The notes under the pieces: generated by a model
Database searches by the model: none
What the model was told of the DNA's origin: nothing
Seen by the model: only the letters and a program-made list of their open reading frames with translations
In this document: piece by piece, positions 7,191-15,405 of the stretch
Position numbering within the stretch: the stretch's first letter is position 1
Layout: each line of letters opens with the position of its first letter
Position numbers and translations under genes: made by a program
Source of the DNA: an uncultured Eubacteriales bacterium
GTDB taxonomy: Bacteria > Bacillota > Clostridia > Peptostreptococcales > Anaerovoracaceae
DNA: 35,091 nt
Assembly (NCBI GenBank): GCA_902773835.1
Contig: CACYFZ010000011.1
Coordinates: forward strand, 1 to 35,091
Direction of reading: 5' to 3'

Positions 7191-7246
7191 GTACACTTGG
7201 GTTACAAAAAAGTTACATTTGGTCTTATGATTACAGGGAGGTTACA
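7191..7246 (+). promoter_or_regulatory. phased TTACA direct repeats in front of the surface-protein gene
   Basis: GTTACA occurs at 7201-7206, 7212-7217 and 7241-7246, and ATTACA at 7230-7235. GTACAC at 7191 is a weaker relative. The pairs 7201/7212 and 7230/7241 have an exact 11-bp period (one helical turn), the spacing of OmpR/PhoB-type response regulator sites. The last pair overlaps the ribosome binding site GGGAGG (7236-7241). Confidence 0.6.
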
Positions 7247-7249
7247 GTA

Positions 7250-10200
7250 ATGCGCGGAAGGGGTAGAACCGTTCTCAGTTTTTTGGTATGTATAGCCATG
7301 ATGCTGAGTCAGTTTGCTTTTGCTGTTGACGAGTTGTCAACCGACGTAACAGGTAACGCAGATAATACGGAACAGGTAGAAGAAAGCATCCAAGAACAAG
7401 AACCTGCTAAGACAGAGAAAACCGAAGAGGCAGACAAGCCTGCAGAAGAGGTCCTTGAAAAGGAGCAAGTCACTGAAGAGAAGGTGCCGGAGCCAAAGGC
7501 CGATGATAAGGATAAATCTGATACGATGCCGGCTTTTAAGGATAGTGCCATTCTTGACGGTGTTAAGGTGGAAGTCAGTGCCGAGGAAGGAACATTCCCT
7601 AAGGGGGCTGTTCTCTCGGTAGAGATGCTGTCTGATGCTGATGAGAAAAAGATTGAAGATGCGATGGATGACGTAAGAGAAGATGATGTCAATGTCGCAT
7701 TATCCTATAGTTTTGATATAAAAATACTCGATAAGGAAGGCGAGGAGCTACAGCCTGCTGACGGAAAGAAGGCAGATGTATCGTTTAAAATAAATGAAGT
7801 TGAAGACGCTAATCTTGGTGCGGCTGTATATCACATGGCCGACACCGATAGCGGTCTCAAAGCTGAGGAGCTTAAGTCGGAAAAGGATAAGGATGTTATA
7901 TCCGCCGAGACAGACGGCTTCTCTTTTTATACTGTCGAGTTCACATATAACGACCTGCAGTACGTGATGGAGGGTGATACAAGCGTAGAGCTCGCGGACA
8001 TTCTTGCAAAGATAGGCCTCTCGGGAGAACCTACAGATGTTAAGGTCAGCAATAAAGAACTTTTCTCAGCAGAGAAGAAGGAAGGCAAGTGGATGGTCAC
8101 CGCCCACAAGGCCTTCAAGAGCGAAGAGTGGATGAAGGTCACCATTGCCGGAATAGAGTACGATATCGTGGTAACCGATGAAGACTGGCTGCATTATTCC
8201 ATAGATCTTGAATGGGATATAGGAGATCCAAGTCAAAAATATGAGCAGAAAGTCGTAACCGCCGGTTCTGCAATTCTTCAGCCTAAATACAGACTTACCA
8301 TTCAGACTTCTTCTGTAATTTATAATCCGGAAAGCATGGAGATAAGGATTCCGCTTTATATTTTTGAACAAAGAGAGGGAATGGTCACCCGTGACAGCAA
8401 CGGGACTGTTCGTCCTTACAATCCTAAAAAAATATCGCCTTCGGAAATAAGTGTGCCGGAATATCCCGAGACGAATGCAACCTATAGTTTCAGTTACAGG
8501 ATAGATGAAGAAAACGAAGAATTAGTCTTTATCAATAATAAAGCAATCCCTGCGGGTACAAATGAAACTATAGAGGTAAAATATGATGTTGATCCGATGT
8601 ACATAGTCGACCTTGACAAGGCTGAGTTTCAGGCAAAAGCCAAGGCGACTCCTGCTGCGGAGCAAGCCGGACAATATGAAGAAGAGGAAAGAGAATCACC
8701 TGTGATAACTTATCAGCTTGATGTTGGTCTTCAATCTATTTCTGAACAGACATATAAGACTAAAGGCAAGGGATTTGAACCGGTTGTGATAAAAGACGGA
8801 TACAGGTATTACAAGCTGCATCTTTCATATTTCCCGCATGGTAATTCACCTTTTTACCATAGTTTATCCTTTGATTTCGGCGATACCGGAGGTGAAATAG
8901 TAGGACCGAAAGATAATTTTGACAATGGCGTTGCCATGACCATGGCTGAGGCAGAAAACTATTACAAATATTCTTCTCATATTGCAACCTCGATTTCTCC
9001 GAATGAACATAGAGCTGAAACAGAGAAGCTTGATATATATGTCAGATGGCCTGATTCAGAGGAGCCGGAGGCGGACAGCTTATGGGTTACGCTTAACGCA
9101 GTTGCATACGATGATGATACACATGAGCCGCCGGCGGATATGAACGATAGACTCCAACATAAAATGTGGTGTTCGTATACCTGGCCTAAATACCCTGAAA
9201 AACCAAGAGGTGACTGGTATAAAAATCCTATCGGCCAGGAAAGATCACGTGGGGAGTTTTTAGTACCTAAGAATTTGGGCTTATATTACACTAATGAAGG
9301 AGTAACCAGATATCACGGTGCTGCAAGATTTACGATCGGAGTTGAAGACGACCATGTAGTTTTTAATAATGCCGGAGGTAACAGCACACTAATTATTACG
9401 GATACCGGTCTTGTGTCTGAATCTGTTGATACAGATACGCAGCAGGGGGTACCAAACGGGGCTCCTGAACTTCAATACGAGATATCATATCTCGGTCTGC
9501 CTATACTGCAGGAGCAGAAAAAGGTCAAGATATTTAATGAAGAAACCAATACAATAGAAGAATTTGAGGGGAAATGGTTCGATGAGGCCATAGTGGAAGG
9601 TTCCGTTGACGGAGAAAACTGGGAAGAGGTATATGTTGCTACAGAGAGAGTTGATAATGTAATAGGTAGTTTCTACAATTCATCTGACATATATGACCTG
9701 TGGGTAGGTAAGGGATACAAACAGGCCCGGGTAAGGTTTACCAATGTTATCGATAATGTTGTTATAAGCGGAGATATTGTTAAACTGTTTGTCCACGGAA
9801 CAGACATTACCGAAGAATATTTAAAGAGGCAAGAACTTGACCAGTATACTAACTGGGCAACCATTGATTTGTATGACCACAACAATAATAAGGAATACAG
9901 CGTAACTGACTGGGGAATGCTTACTTTAACGCCATTTGATGAAACCGGAAAATCAAATCTTTCAAAAAAAGTTACTAATGTAGTAAACAATCCGGGAAAA
10001 GAAAATGTGGATGTGGAGTTCTCCGTTGAAGGAACATATGAGTATTCCGTAAGCGGATATCCTCAGGATTCAAACAGTGAAATAATGTATGACATCAAGA
10101 AAACTGCCCCGGAATTGTTTGACGGATTATTGCATCTTGATGACGTAAAAACAGTCGTATTTTATGATCTTTTACCGGAAGGATATTCTTTCGACAGTAT

Positions 10201-12358
10201 CAACTCAAAAATGTATAGTTATACGCCGCCTATTTCCGATGCATACGCAAGGCTGACCGATTACAGTGAATGGTTTGAAGTTCCTGTTTCATATGAAGTC
10301 TTTGAGAATTATAAAGGCACAAGAAGGCAGCTGGTAGTATTTACTGTTGATGTAGAGGATGTTGTAGCCGGTTCATTGGAAAAAGAGTTATCCATTACCA
10401 GACTGAAGGTAAACTTTGATTATGTGGCCAATATTTCATGGGATGATCTGGTTTATTTCCAAAATGAAAATAACCTGATCGAGATGCAAAGGGGGGACGC
10501 AAAAGCGGTATTTGAAGGCGTACCTGATAACGGATTGCCTTCTAACAGTTCAAACAATTATGCTGTTTTTGAGGAAGCGGTAGGAAGCGACGGAAGCTAT
10601 GCTTTTGATGATATCAATGGGGATGGCGATTCCGAAACAAATAACATTGTGGCCTCCTACGCTACTGTATCACCTAACGTTGTTATGAGTGCGACAACGG
10701 GAATAAATAAGTTTATCATGGGTGATTCCGGAAAATGGACCGATCTTGACCACACTGATATCAATAAAGAATATTATTACAGGGTGAGGGTGCAAAACGG
10801 TGAGAATACAAATGTTACCGACCTCATCATATACGATACCCTGGAAGAAGCAGCAAATACCCAGTTGGAAGAAGGCGAAGTAACCTGGAAGGGTTCATTT
10901 AAGAGCATTGATGTTACTCCGCTGGAGGAACAGGGAATTGCCCCGGTGGTGTACTATTCCACAGCAGATCCAAAACTCCTTGACTACAATAATGTTACAG
11001 GACGTAAAGATGAGATATGGATCGACGATGAATCACTGTGGAGCACCGAGCTTCCGGATGACCCTGCAGACGTAACCGCTGTTGCAGTTGACTGCAGAAA
11101 GCTGAAGAACGGAGAAGACCTTGTTTTGGGACAAAACAAGGGTGTCCAATTCTACATAACCATGACAGCACCTCCTGAGTATCCGACACTTAAGGACCCT
11201 GATATGGTTTATGCGATCAACAGACCGGCGTACCACAGTTACCAGTATGTCAATTATGCGGCAGACGGAACCTATTTCACAGACATCGGTCGCAGGGTAA
11301 AAATATATCTCGAGCCTCGCGGTAGTTTGACAATAAAGAAGTTGTTTGAGAACCGAGAGAATGATCCCGAGGAGAAAGACCCTGAGTTTACTGTTGAAGG
11401 ACCTAACGGCTTCAAGGACACGTTCAAGTACAGCGACATGGTTGACGGACAATATGTCATAGAGGATTTAGCATTAGGTGAATATAAGGTATATGAGAGT
11501 TTCTCTGATCCGAACAATGGCTATACCGTAAGTTTCGATGGTGCGGCTAATATGACAGAGGAAAGCAATGATGACGGTAACAGAACTATCGGTGCAGAAG
11601 TTGAGCTGAGCCACAACCCGGACAAGCATAATAAAAATGACTTCCAAAAAACTGTCACTATCACTAATACCTATAAGTACATTGATATATCCGGCAGTAA
11701 GTACTGGGAAGATGACGATGATGAGCTCGGTCTTCGTCCTGATGAAATCACGGTTCGTCTTATGGCTGACGGTAAAGTGGTAGATACTGTTACCGTAACT
11801 GAGGAAGATGACTGGAGATATACCTTCAGTGATTTGCCTAAATACCATGATGATAAAGAAATAGAATACACCATCAAGGAAGATCCTGTAGACGGATACG
11901 AAGCAACATATGATGGCTTTGATATCACGAATGAGTGCACTCAGATTAAGCCGTCTACGAAGCTGAACGGTACACTCATAAAAGAGTGGGATGATAACAA
12001 CGATAGGCTGGGAATCAGACCGAAGAGTGTTAAGGTTCACATACTGAATGGAGACAACGAATATGTAGACTCCTTCGTGCTCAGTAAGGAGAATGGATGG
12101 TCGTATGAAATAAAAGATCTGCCTGAATATGATGATGAAGGGAAAGAGATAGATTACTATGTCTACGAGGAGCCTGTAGAGGGATATACCTTCACCAAAA
12201 TAAAGGAAATAGACGATAATACGGCGGCCATGGTTAATTCAATTAAAAAAGGAGCTGATACAGGTGATAAGAACGACATTGCAGGACTCATAGGCCTTAT
12301 GGCCATATGTGCCGCAGCACTATCGGTTGTTGCACTCAAGCGCAGAAAAGAATATTAG
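7250..12358 (+). CDS. large secreted, wall-anchored Cna-B-type surface protein
   Basis: The 1702-residue product has a signal peptide (residues 1-26; MRGRGRTVLSFLVCIAMMLS then AFA). A Glu/Lys/Pro-rich low-complexity stretch follows at about 35-90. From about 95 to 230 there is a domain with the EGTFPKGAVLSVEML pattern seen in Gram-positive surface proteins. A long beta-rich region without a family I recognise spans about 230-1350. The C-terminal part is a prealbumin-like domain (GSLTIKKLFEN, about 1358-1475) and two Cna-B domains (about 1480-1565 and 1570-1664; each starts with a K.W.DD..R.GIRP-type motif). It ends in KGADTGDKND, a hydrophobic helix and KRRKEY. That tail resembles a sorting signal with a degenerate xxDTG motif; no sortase is in the window. 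Role is probably adhesion or wall structure. GGGAGG lies 8 bases before the ATG. Confidence 0.85.
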   Translation: MRGRGRTVLSFLVCIAMMLSQFAFAVDELSTDVTGNADNTEQVEESIQEQEPAKTEKTEEADKPAEEVLEKEQVTEEKVPEPKADDKDKSDTMPAFKDSAILDGVKVEVSAEEGTFPKGAVLSVEMLSDADEKKIEDAMDDVREDDVNVALSYSFDIKILDKEGEELQPADGKKADVSFKINEVEDANLGAAVYHMADTDSGLKAEELKSEKDKDVISAETDGFSFYTVEFTYNDLQYVMEGDTSVELADILAKIGLSGEPTDVKVSNKELFSAEKKEGKWMVTAHKAFKSEEWMKVTIAGIEYDIVVTDEDWLHYSIDLEWDIGDPSQKYEQKVVTAGSAILQPKYRLTIQTSSVIYNPESMEIRIPLYIFEQREGMVTRDSNGTVRPYNPKKISPSEISVPEYPETNATYSFSYRIDEENEELVFINNKAIPAGTNETIEVKYDVDPMYIVDLDKAEFQAKAKATPAAEQAGQYEEEERESPVITYQLDVGLQSISEQTYKTKGKGFEPVVIKDGYRYYKLHLSYFPHGNSPFYHSLSFDFGDTGGEIVGPKDNFDNGVAMTMAEAENYYKYSSHIATSISPNEHRAETEKLDIYVRWPDSEEPEADSLWVTLNAVAYDDDTHEPPADMNDRLQHKMWCSYTWPKYPEKPRGDWYKNPIGQERSRGEFLVPKNLGLYYTNEGVTRYHGAARFTIGVEDDHVVFNNAGGNSTLIITDTGLVSESVDTDTQQGVPNGAPELQYEISYLGLPILQEQKKVKIFNEETNTIEEFEGKWFDEAIVEGSVDGENWEEVYVATERVDNVIGSFYNSSDIYDLWVGKGYKQARVRFTNVIDNVVISGDIVKLFVHGTDITEEYLKRQELDQYTNWATIDLYDHNNNKEYSVTDWGMLTLTPFDETGKSNLSKKVTNVVNNPGKENVDVEFSVEGTYEYSVSGYPQDSNSEIMYDIKKTAPELFDGLLHLDDVKTVVFYDLLPEGYSFDSINSKMYSYTPPISDAYARLTDYSEWFEVPVSYEVFENYKGTRRQLVVFTVDVEDVVAGSLEKELSITRLKVNFDYVANISWDDLVYFQNENNLIEMQRGDAKAVFEGVPDNGLPSNSSNNYAVFEEAVGSDGSYAFDDINGDGDSETNNIVASYATVSPNVVMSATTGINKFIMGDSGKWTDLDHTDINKEYYYRVRVQNGENTNVTDLIIYDTLEEAANTQLEEGEVTWKGSFKSIDVTPLEEQGIAPVVYYSTADPKLLDYNNVTGRKDEIWIDDESLWSTELPDDPADVTAVAVDCRKLKNGEDLVLGQNKGVQFYITMTAPPEYPTLKDPDMVYAINRPAYHSYQYVNYAADGTYFTDIGRRVKIYLEPRGSLTIKKLFENRENDPEEKDPEFTVEGPNGFKDTFKYSDMVDGQYVIEDLALGEYKVYESFSDPNNGYTVSFDGAANMTEESNDDGNRTIGAEVELSHNPDKHNKNDFQKTVTITNTYKYIDISGSKYWEDDDDELGLRPDEITVRLMADGKVVDTVTVTEEDDWRYTFSDLPKYHDDKEIEYTIKEDPVDGYEATYDGFDITNECTQIKPSTKLNGTLIKEWDDNNDRLGIRPKSVKVHILNGDNEYVDSFVLSKENGWSYEIKDLPEYDDEGKEIDYYVYEEPVEGYTFTKIKEIDDNTAAMVNSIKKGADTGDKNDIAGLIGLMAICAAALSVVALKRRKEY

Positions 12359-12392
12359 ATCAATCACCGATAGTACCAATTTAAAAATGTAG

Positions 12393-12422
12393 AAGAGCCG
12401 GCGCAAGCCGGCTCTTTGTTTG
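12393..12422 (+). terminator. terminator of the surface-protein gene
   Basis: AAGAGCCGGC (12393-12402) pairs perfectly with GCCGGCTCTT (12407-12416) around a GCAA tetraloop, followed by TGTTT. It lies between convergent genes and may serve both. Confidence 0.85.
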
Positions 12423-12463
12423 CAAGCAGTGATATTTCCTGCTCTTCTTGTCATAACGATTAG

Positions 12464-13540
12464 CTAGATTGAGAATCCTTTGGTCATCTGATCGTCAGGA
12501 TCCATGAACCATTTGGCCTCTCCGCAGAGATAAGCAGCTCCTGTAATCTGCGGAATGATGGTGTCGAACTCACCGACTTTAGGACCTTCCTCGGCAATGT
12601 GTCCGATGAATCTCGTGTTGATGAATGACTTGTAAACGAAGCTTTCTCCAACTCCGAGATGACCATTCTTCCAGAGCCATGAAAGTTTGGCTGATGTACC
12701 CGTGCCGCACGGAGATCTGTCGATTTGAGGATTTTCGAATTCTCCGAATACCAGCTGATTCTTCAGTGCGAACTTGGCCTCAGGGCAGAACTTCTTGTCA
12801 TCCTCCGTGAGCTCATCATCGCAGTAGTTTTCGATAAGGTCTACGCTTGTGATGTCGAGCTCAGGATGCTGAATCTCGTATTTCTTGTTAATTTCCTGAA
12901 GAGCGAAACTGGACCACTCAGTGAGGAACTTGGTGTGTTCCGGAGTGACCTTTATGCCCCAGTTCTTTTCTGTATCAACAAGTGCGAAGAACGAACCGCC
13001 GAAGCAGATATCGAATACGACTTTCTTTCCCTGATATTCGAGCTCGCAGTTTTCCTTGTACACAAATGCCGGAACGTTTGTGAGCTTGACTCCCGTTACC
13101 TTACCATCCTTGCAGTTGCAGTCGAGAGTTATGAGACCTGCCGGAGCCTCCAGGATTACTCTTGTGACAGGCTCTTTCATCTCCATCAGACCTGCTTCGA
13201 GTATGACAGTGGCCGCTCCTATAGAGCAGTGACCGCACATGTTCAGATATCCGCCGCCATCCATAAAGAAGATGCCGAAGTCAGCTTCCGGATTAACCGG
13301 CTCCACCAGAAAAGCCCCAAACATATCGTGATGTCCACGGGGCTCAAACATAAGCATGGTTCTGAGGTAATCATAGTGCTCCTCAAGATAGTGTTTCTTT
13401 TCAATCATGGTGTTGCCGGGCACATCGGGGCAGTCAAGAGCTACTCTGCAGTACTCTCCCTCAGTATGCGCCTCTATAGTTCTGATAATTTGCTTATCAT
13501 AGAGGTCATAATTGATCTTAGGATCCAAGTATTTTGACAT
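12464..13540 (-). CDS. prdF: proline racemase family protein (probable PrdF)
   Basis: The 358-residue protein belongs to the proline racemase / 4-hydroxyproline epimerase family. It would convert L-proline to D-proline, the substrate of the reductase encoded next door. Both catalytic cysteines are present: Cys102 in NMCGHCSIG and Cys278 in DRSPCGTGTSA. The second cysteine argues against the related dehydratases, which replace it. FMDGGGYLNMCGH and FGGSFFA are typical proline racemase blocks. An extra Cys105 stands where relatives usually have Gly (CGHG). The gene is divergent from prdC, whereas in Clostridioides difficile prdF is, as I recall, at the end of the operon. GGAGG lies close before the ATG. 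4-hydroxyproline epimerase activity cannot be excluded from sequence. Confidence 0.88.
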   Translation of the reverse strand: MSKYLDPKINYDLYDKQIIRTIEAHTEGEYCRVALDCPDVPGNTMIEKKHYLEEHYDYLRTMLMFEPRGHHDMFGAFLVEPVNPEADFGIFFMDGGGYLNMCGHCSIGAATVILEAGLMEMKEPVTRVILEAPAGLITLDCNCKDGKVTGVKLTNVPAFVYKENCELEYQGKKVVFDICFGGSFFALVDTEKNWGIKVTPEHTKFLTEWSSFALQEINKKYEIQHPELDITSVDLIENYCDDELTEDDKKFCPEAKFALKNQLVFGEFENPQIDRSPCGTGTSAKLSWLWKNGHLGVGESFVYKSFINTRFIGHIAEEGPKVGEFDTIIPQITGAAYLCGEAKWFMDPDDQMTKGFSI

Positions 13541-13564
13541 AGGTATTACCTCCTATTTTGAAAC

Positions 13565-13672
13565 AAAAGACAATATAGAGAAGTGCTTCTTCTAAGTAAA
13601 TGATAGACCTTTTTGAGAGCCATAGTCAATCTAAATAAGTGCATGCTTATTAAGGTTTTCTAATTGTCTTTT
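13565..13672. promoter_or_regulatory. regulatory dyads in the divergent racemase-prdC region
   Basis: AAAAGACAAT (13565-13574) and ATTGTCTTTT (13663-13672) form a perfect 10-bp inverted pair 88 bp apart. Between them AATAAG (13634-13639) and CTTATT (13646-13651) form a dyad directly upstream of the racemase -35. The 331-base gap between the two genes otherwise holds only the two promoters. These are candidate operators for shared control. Confidence 0.45.
13600..13629 (-). promoter_or_regulatory. promoter of the proline racemase gene
   Basis: On the minus strand: TTGACT (13629-13624), an 18-bp spacer, TATCAT (13605-13600). This gives a 5' leader of about 50 bases. Confidence 0.6.
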
Positions 13673-13755
13673 TAAGAACATTTTTATACAAGGCAAAAAC
13701 CTCTATATTCCAGGTAAATAAAGGGAATGGGGCATTATTTATACAATAAAAACTA

Positions 13756-13785
13756 TTGCCGAGCTATTGAAAAAAGTGATATCAT
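13756..13785 (+). promoter_or_regulatory. promoter of the prd operon
   Basis: TTGCCG (13756-13761), an 18-bp spacer, TATCAT (13780-13785). The leader to the prdC start would be about 80 bases. No sigma-54 (-24/-12) signature was found. Confidence 0.5.
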
Positions 13786-13871
13786 TTATTTGGGTTATAG
13801 GGCGTTTTTGTGCGCAAGTTTATCGACCGTCAAAGACGTTTTTCGAGATATGGCATAAGGAGATGTGTATT

Positions 13872-15254
13872 ATGGAAAACATTCAAATGCTGCTCAAGCA
13901 AGGTGCTGTAGGAAAGCCTTGTGCGCCTGTAGTAAATGTAGGAGACAAGGTAAAAAGAGGACAGCTTATCGCCACGCCGACTGGCCTCGGTGCTAATGTC
14001 CACTCCAGCATAAGCGGAGAGGTTATTCAGATTAACGATGAAATGATCGTAATCAAACCGGACGCTGAACAAAGCAAGGACTATGTAAAGATTGAAAAGG
14101 GTAGCAATCTGGAGATGATCAAAGAAGCAGGAGTCATCGGACAGGGCGGTGCAGGATTCCCTACATATATAAAGATATATAACGGGCAGGAAGACAAACC
14201 TGTTCTCGACCACGGATACATCCTCGTAAATGCATCCGAGTGCGAGCCTGGACTTGCCCATAACATCGCACAGATTGATGAGGACCCGGAGGCCCTTCTC
14301 AGAGGTATTCACTACCTCATGGAGATTGCAGGAGCAGACAAGGGCATCATCGCAATAAAGAAGAAACACAGAGGAACCATCGAAAAACTTGATGCTCTTC
14401 TGAAGGACGATCCTGCTATTGAAAGACATCTTCTTCCGGATATCTATCCGATGGGAGAGGAGCGTGCGGTAGTAAGAGAATGCCTCGGCATAGAGCTGGA
14501 GCCGGAGAAGCTTCCGTCAGCAGCCAACGCCGTAGTAATAAACAGTGAGACGGTATATAGCTGCGTGGCCGCAATCGAAGATCAGAAGCCATGTATAGAC
14601 AAATGGATTACCGTAAGAGGAATGCTGAAAGGCGGAAGTGAAGCCCACGTATTCAAGAATGTTCCGGTAGGTATAAGCGTAGGCACCTTGATTAACAAGG
14701 CCGGCGGCGCTGATGAAGAATGCGGATACGGAGAGATTATCATGGGCGGTGCTTTCACAGGTAAGTCCACAACTCTCGACGCACCTATCACTAAGACAAC
14801 CGGAGCTCTGCTTCTCACCCGTCCGTTCAGAGATCTGAAGGGCGCTAAGGTAGGAATCCTCGTATGCGCATGCGGAGGAAACCTGGAGAGAATGGAAGAA
14901 CTCGTAGAGAAATACAACGGAACCGTGGCACAGGTTTGCTATTGTAAGCAGGCTAAGGAAATGCCTAACGGAACACGTAAGTGTGAACGTCCGGGTAACT
15001 GCCCGGGTCAGGTTCAGAACAACCTCGACTTCAAGAAGGCAGGCTGCGAATACGTTATCATCGGAAACTGCTCTGACTGCTCCAATACAGTTATGGCATC
15101 CGGTCCTAAGATGGGACTCAAGGTTCTGCATATGACAGACCTTGCGATGATGGCCGTAGGACACCCACTGTACAGAACTCTCAGAGTTTCCAAACAGGTA
15201 GATCAGGACCTCGATGTTGTAGATAACGTAGAGGATAATGAAACCGTTCAGTAA
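13872..15254 (+). CDS. prdC: proline reductase-associated electron transfer protein PrdC
   Basis: The 460-residue RnfC-like protein is thought to pass electrons to D-proline reductase. The N-terminus has an RnfC/barrel-sandwich pattern (GKPCAPVVNVGDKVKRGQLI, then SISGEV). The central part has the EAGVIGQGGAGFPTYIK motif of the RnfC/NuoF-type nucleotide- and flavin-binding fold. The C-terminal third is rich in cysteines (VCACGGN, VCYCKQ, KCERPGNCPG, GNCSDCSN), suitable for redox relay. Some PrdC homologues are, as I recall, selenoproteins; here no in-frame UGA is present. I prefer the ATG at 13872 because AAGGAG (13857-13862) is 9 bases upstream; the longer reading from 13767 lacks a site. prdA follows after 151 bases containing two hairpins. 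Confidence 0.9.
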   Translation: MENIQMLLKQGAVGKPCAPVVNVGDKVKRGQLIATPTGLGANVHSSISGEVIQINDEMIVIKPDAEQSKDYVKIEKGSNLEMIKEAGVIGQGGAGFPTYIKIYNGQEDKPVLDHGYILVNASECEPGLAHNIAQIDEDPEALLRGIHYLMEIAGADKGIIAIKKKHRGTIEKLDALLKDDPAIERHLLPDIYPMGEERAVVRECLGIELEPEKLPSAANAVVINSETVYSCVAAIEDQKPCIDKWITVRGMLKGGSEAHVFKNVPVGISVGTLINKAGGADEECGYGEIIMGGAFTGKSTTLDAPITKTTGALLLTRPFRDLKGAKVGILVCACGGNLERMEELVEKYNGTVAQVCYCKQAKEMPNGTRKCERPGNCPGQVQNNLDFKKAGCEYVIIGNCSDCSNTVMASGPKMGLKVLHMTDLAMMAVGHPLYRTLRVSKQVDQDLDVVDNVEDNETVQ

Positions 15255-15316
15255 CCGTTTATAAGATATAATAATACGGTGGTCGGAATATATAAAAGTC
15301 ATAACTATGGTATAAG

Positions 15317-15379
15317 TCTGAAACCATCCCCATAAAATGGTTCAGATCTATATAACTGCCGACACATATTGTGCGGCAG
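15317..15379 (+). promoter_or_regulatory. two hairpins in the prdC-prdA intergenic region
   Basis: TCTGAA(A)CCAT (15317-15327) pairs with ATGGTTCAGA (15337-15346). CTGCCG(A)CACA (15356-15366) pairs with TGTGCGGCAG (15370-15379). Each has a single bulged A. Neither is followed by a U-run, so they look like RNA processing or stabilising structures rather than terminators. The second lies 13 bases before the strong ribosome binding site (AGGAGG) of prdA. Confidence 0.55.
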
Positions 15380-15405
15380 GCGTAAGTATTTAGGAGGAGA
15401 TCGAT

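Noticed and set aside
13652..13860. Sigma-54 promoter for the prd operon
   Set aside because: No TGGCAC-N5-TTGC-like sequence is present; a sigma-A type pair fits better.
13767..13871. N-terminal extension of PrdC
   Set aside because: No ribosome site supports it, the promoter lies inside it, and the family begins at the MENIQMLLKQ segment.
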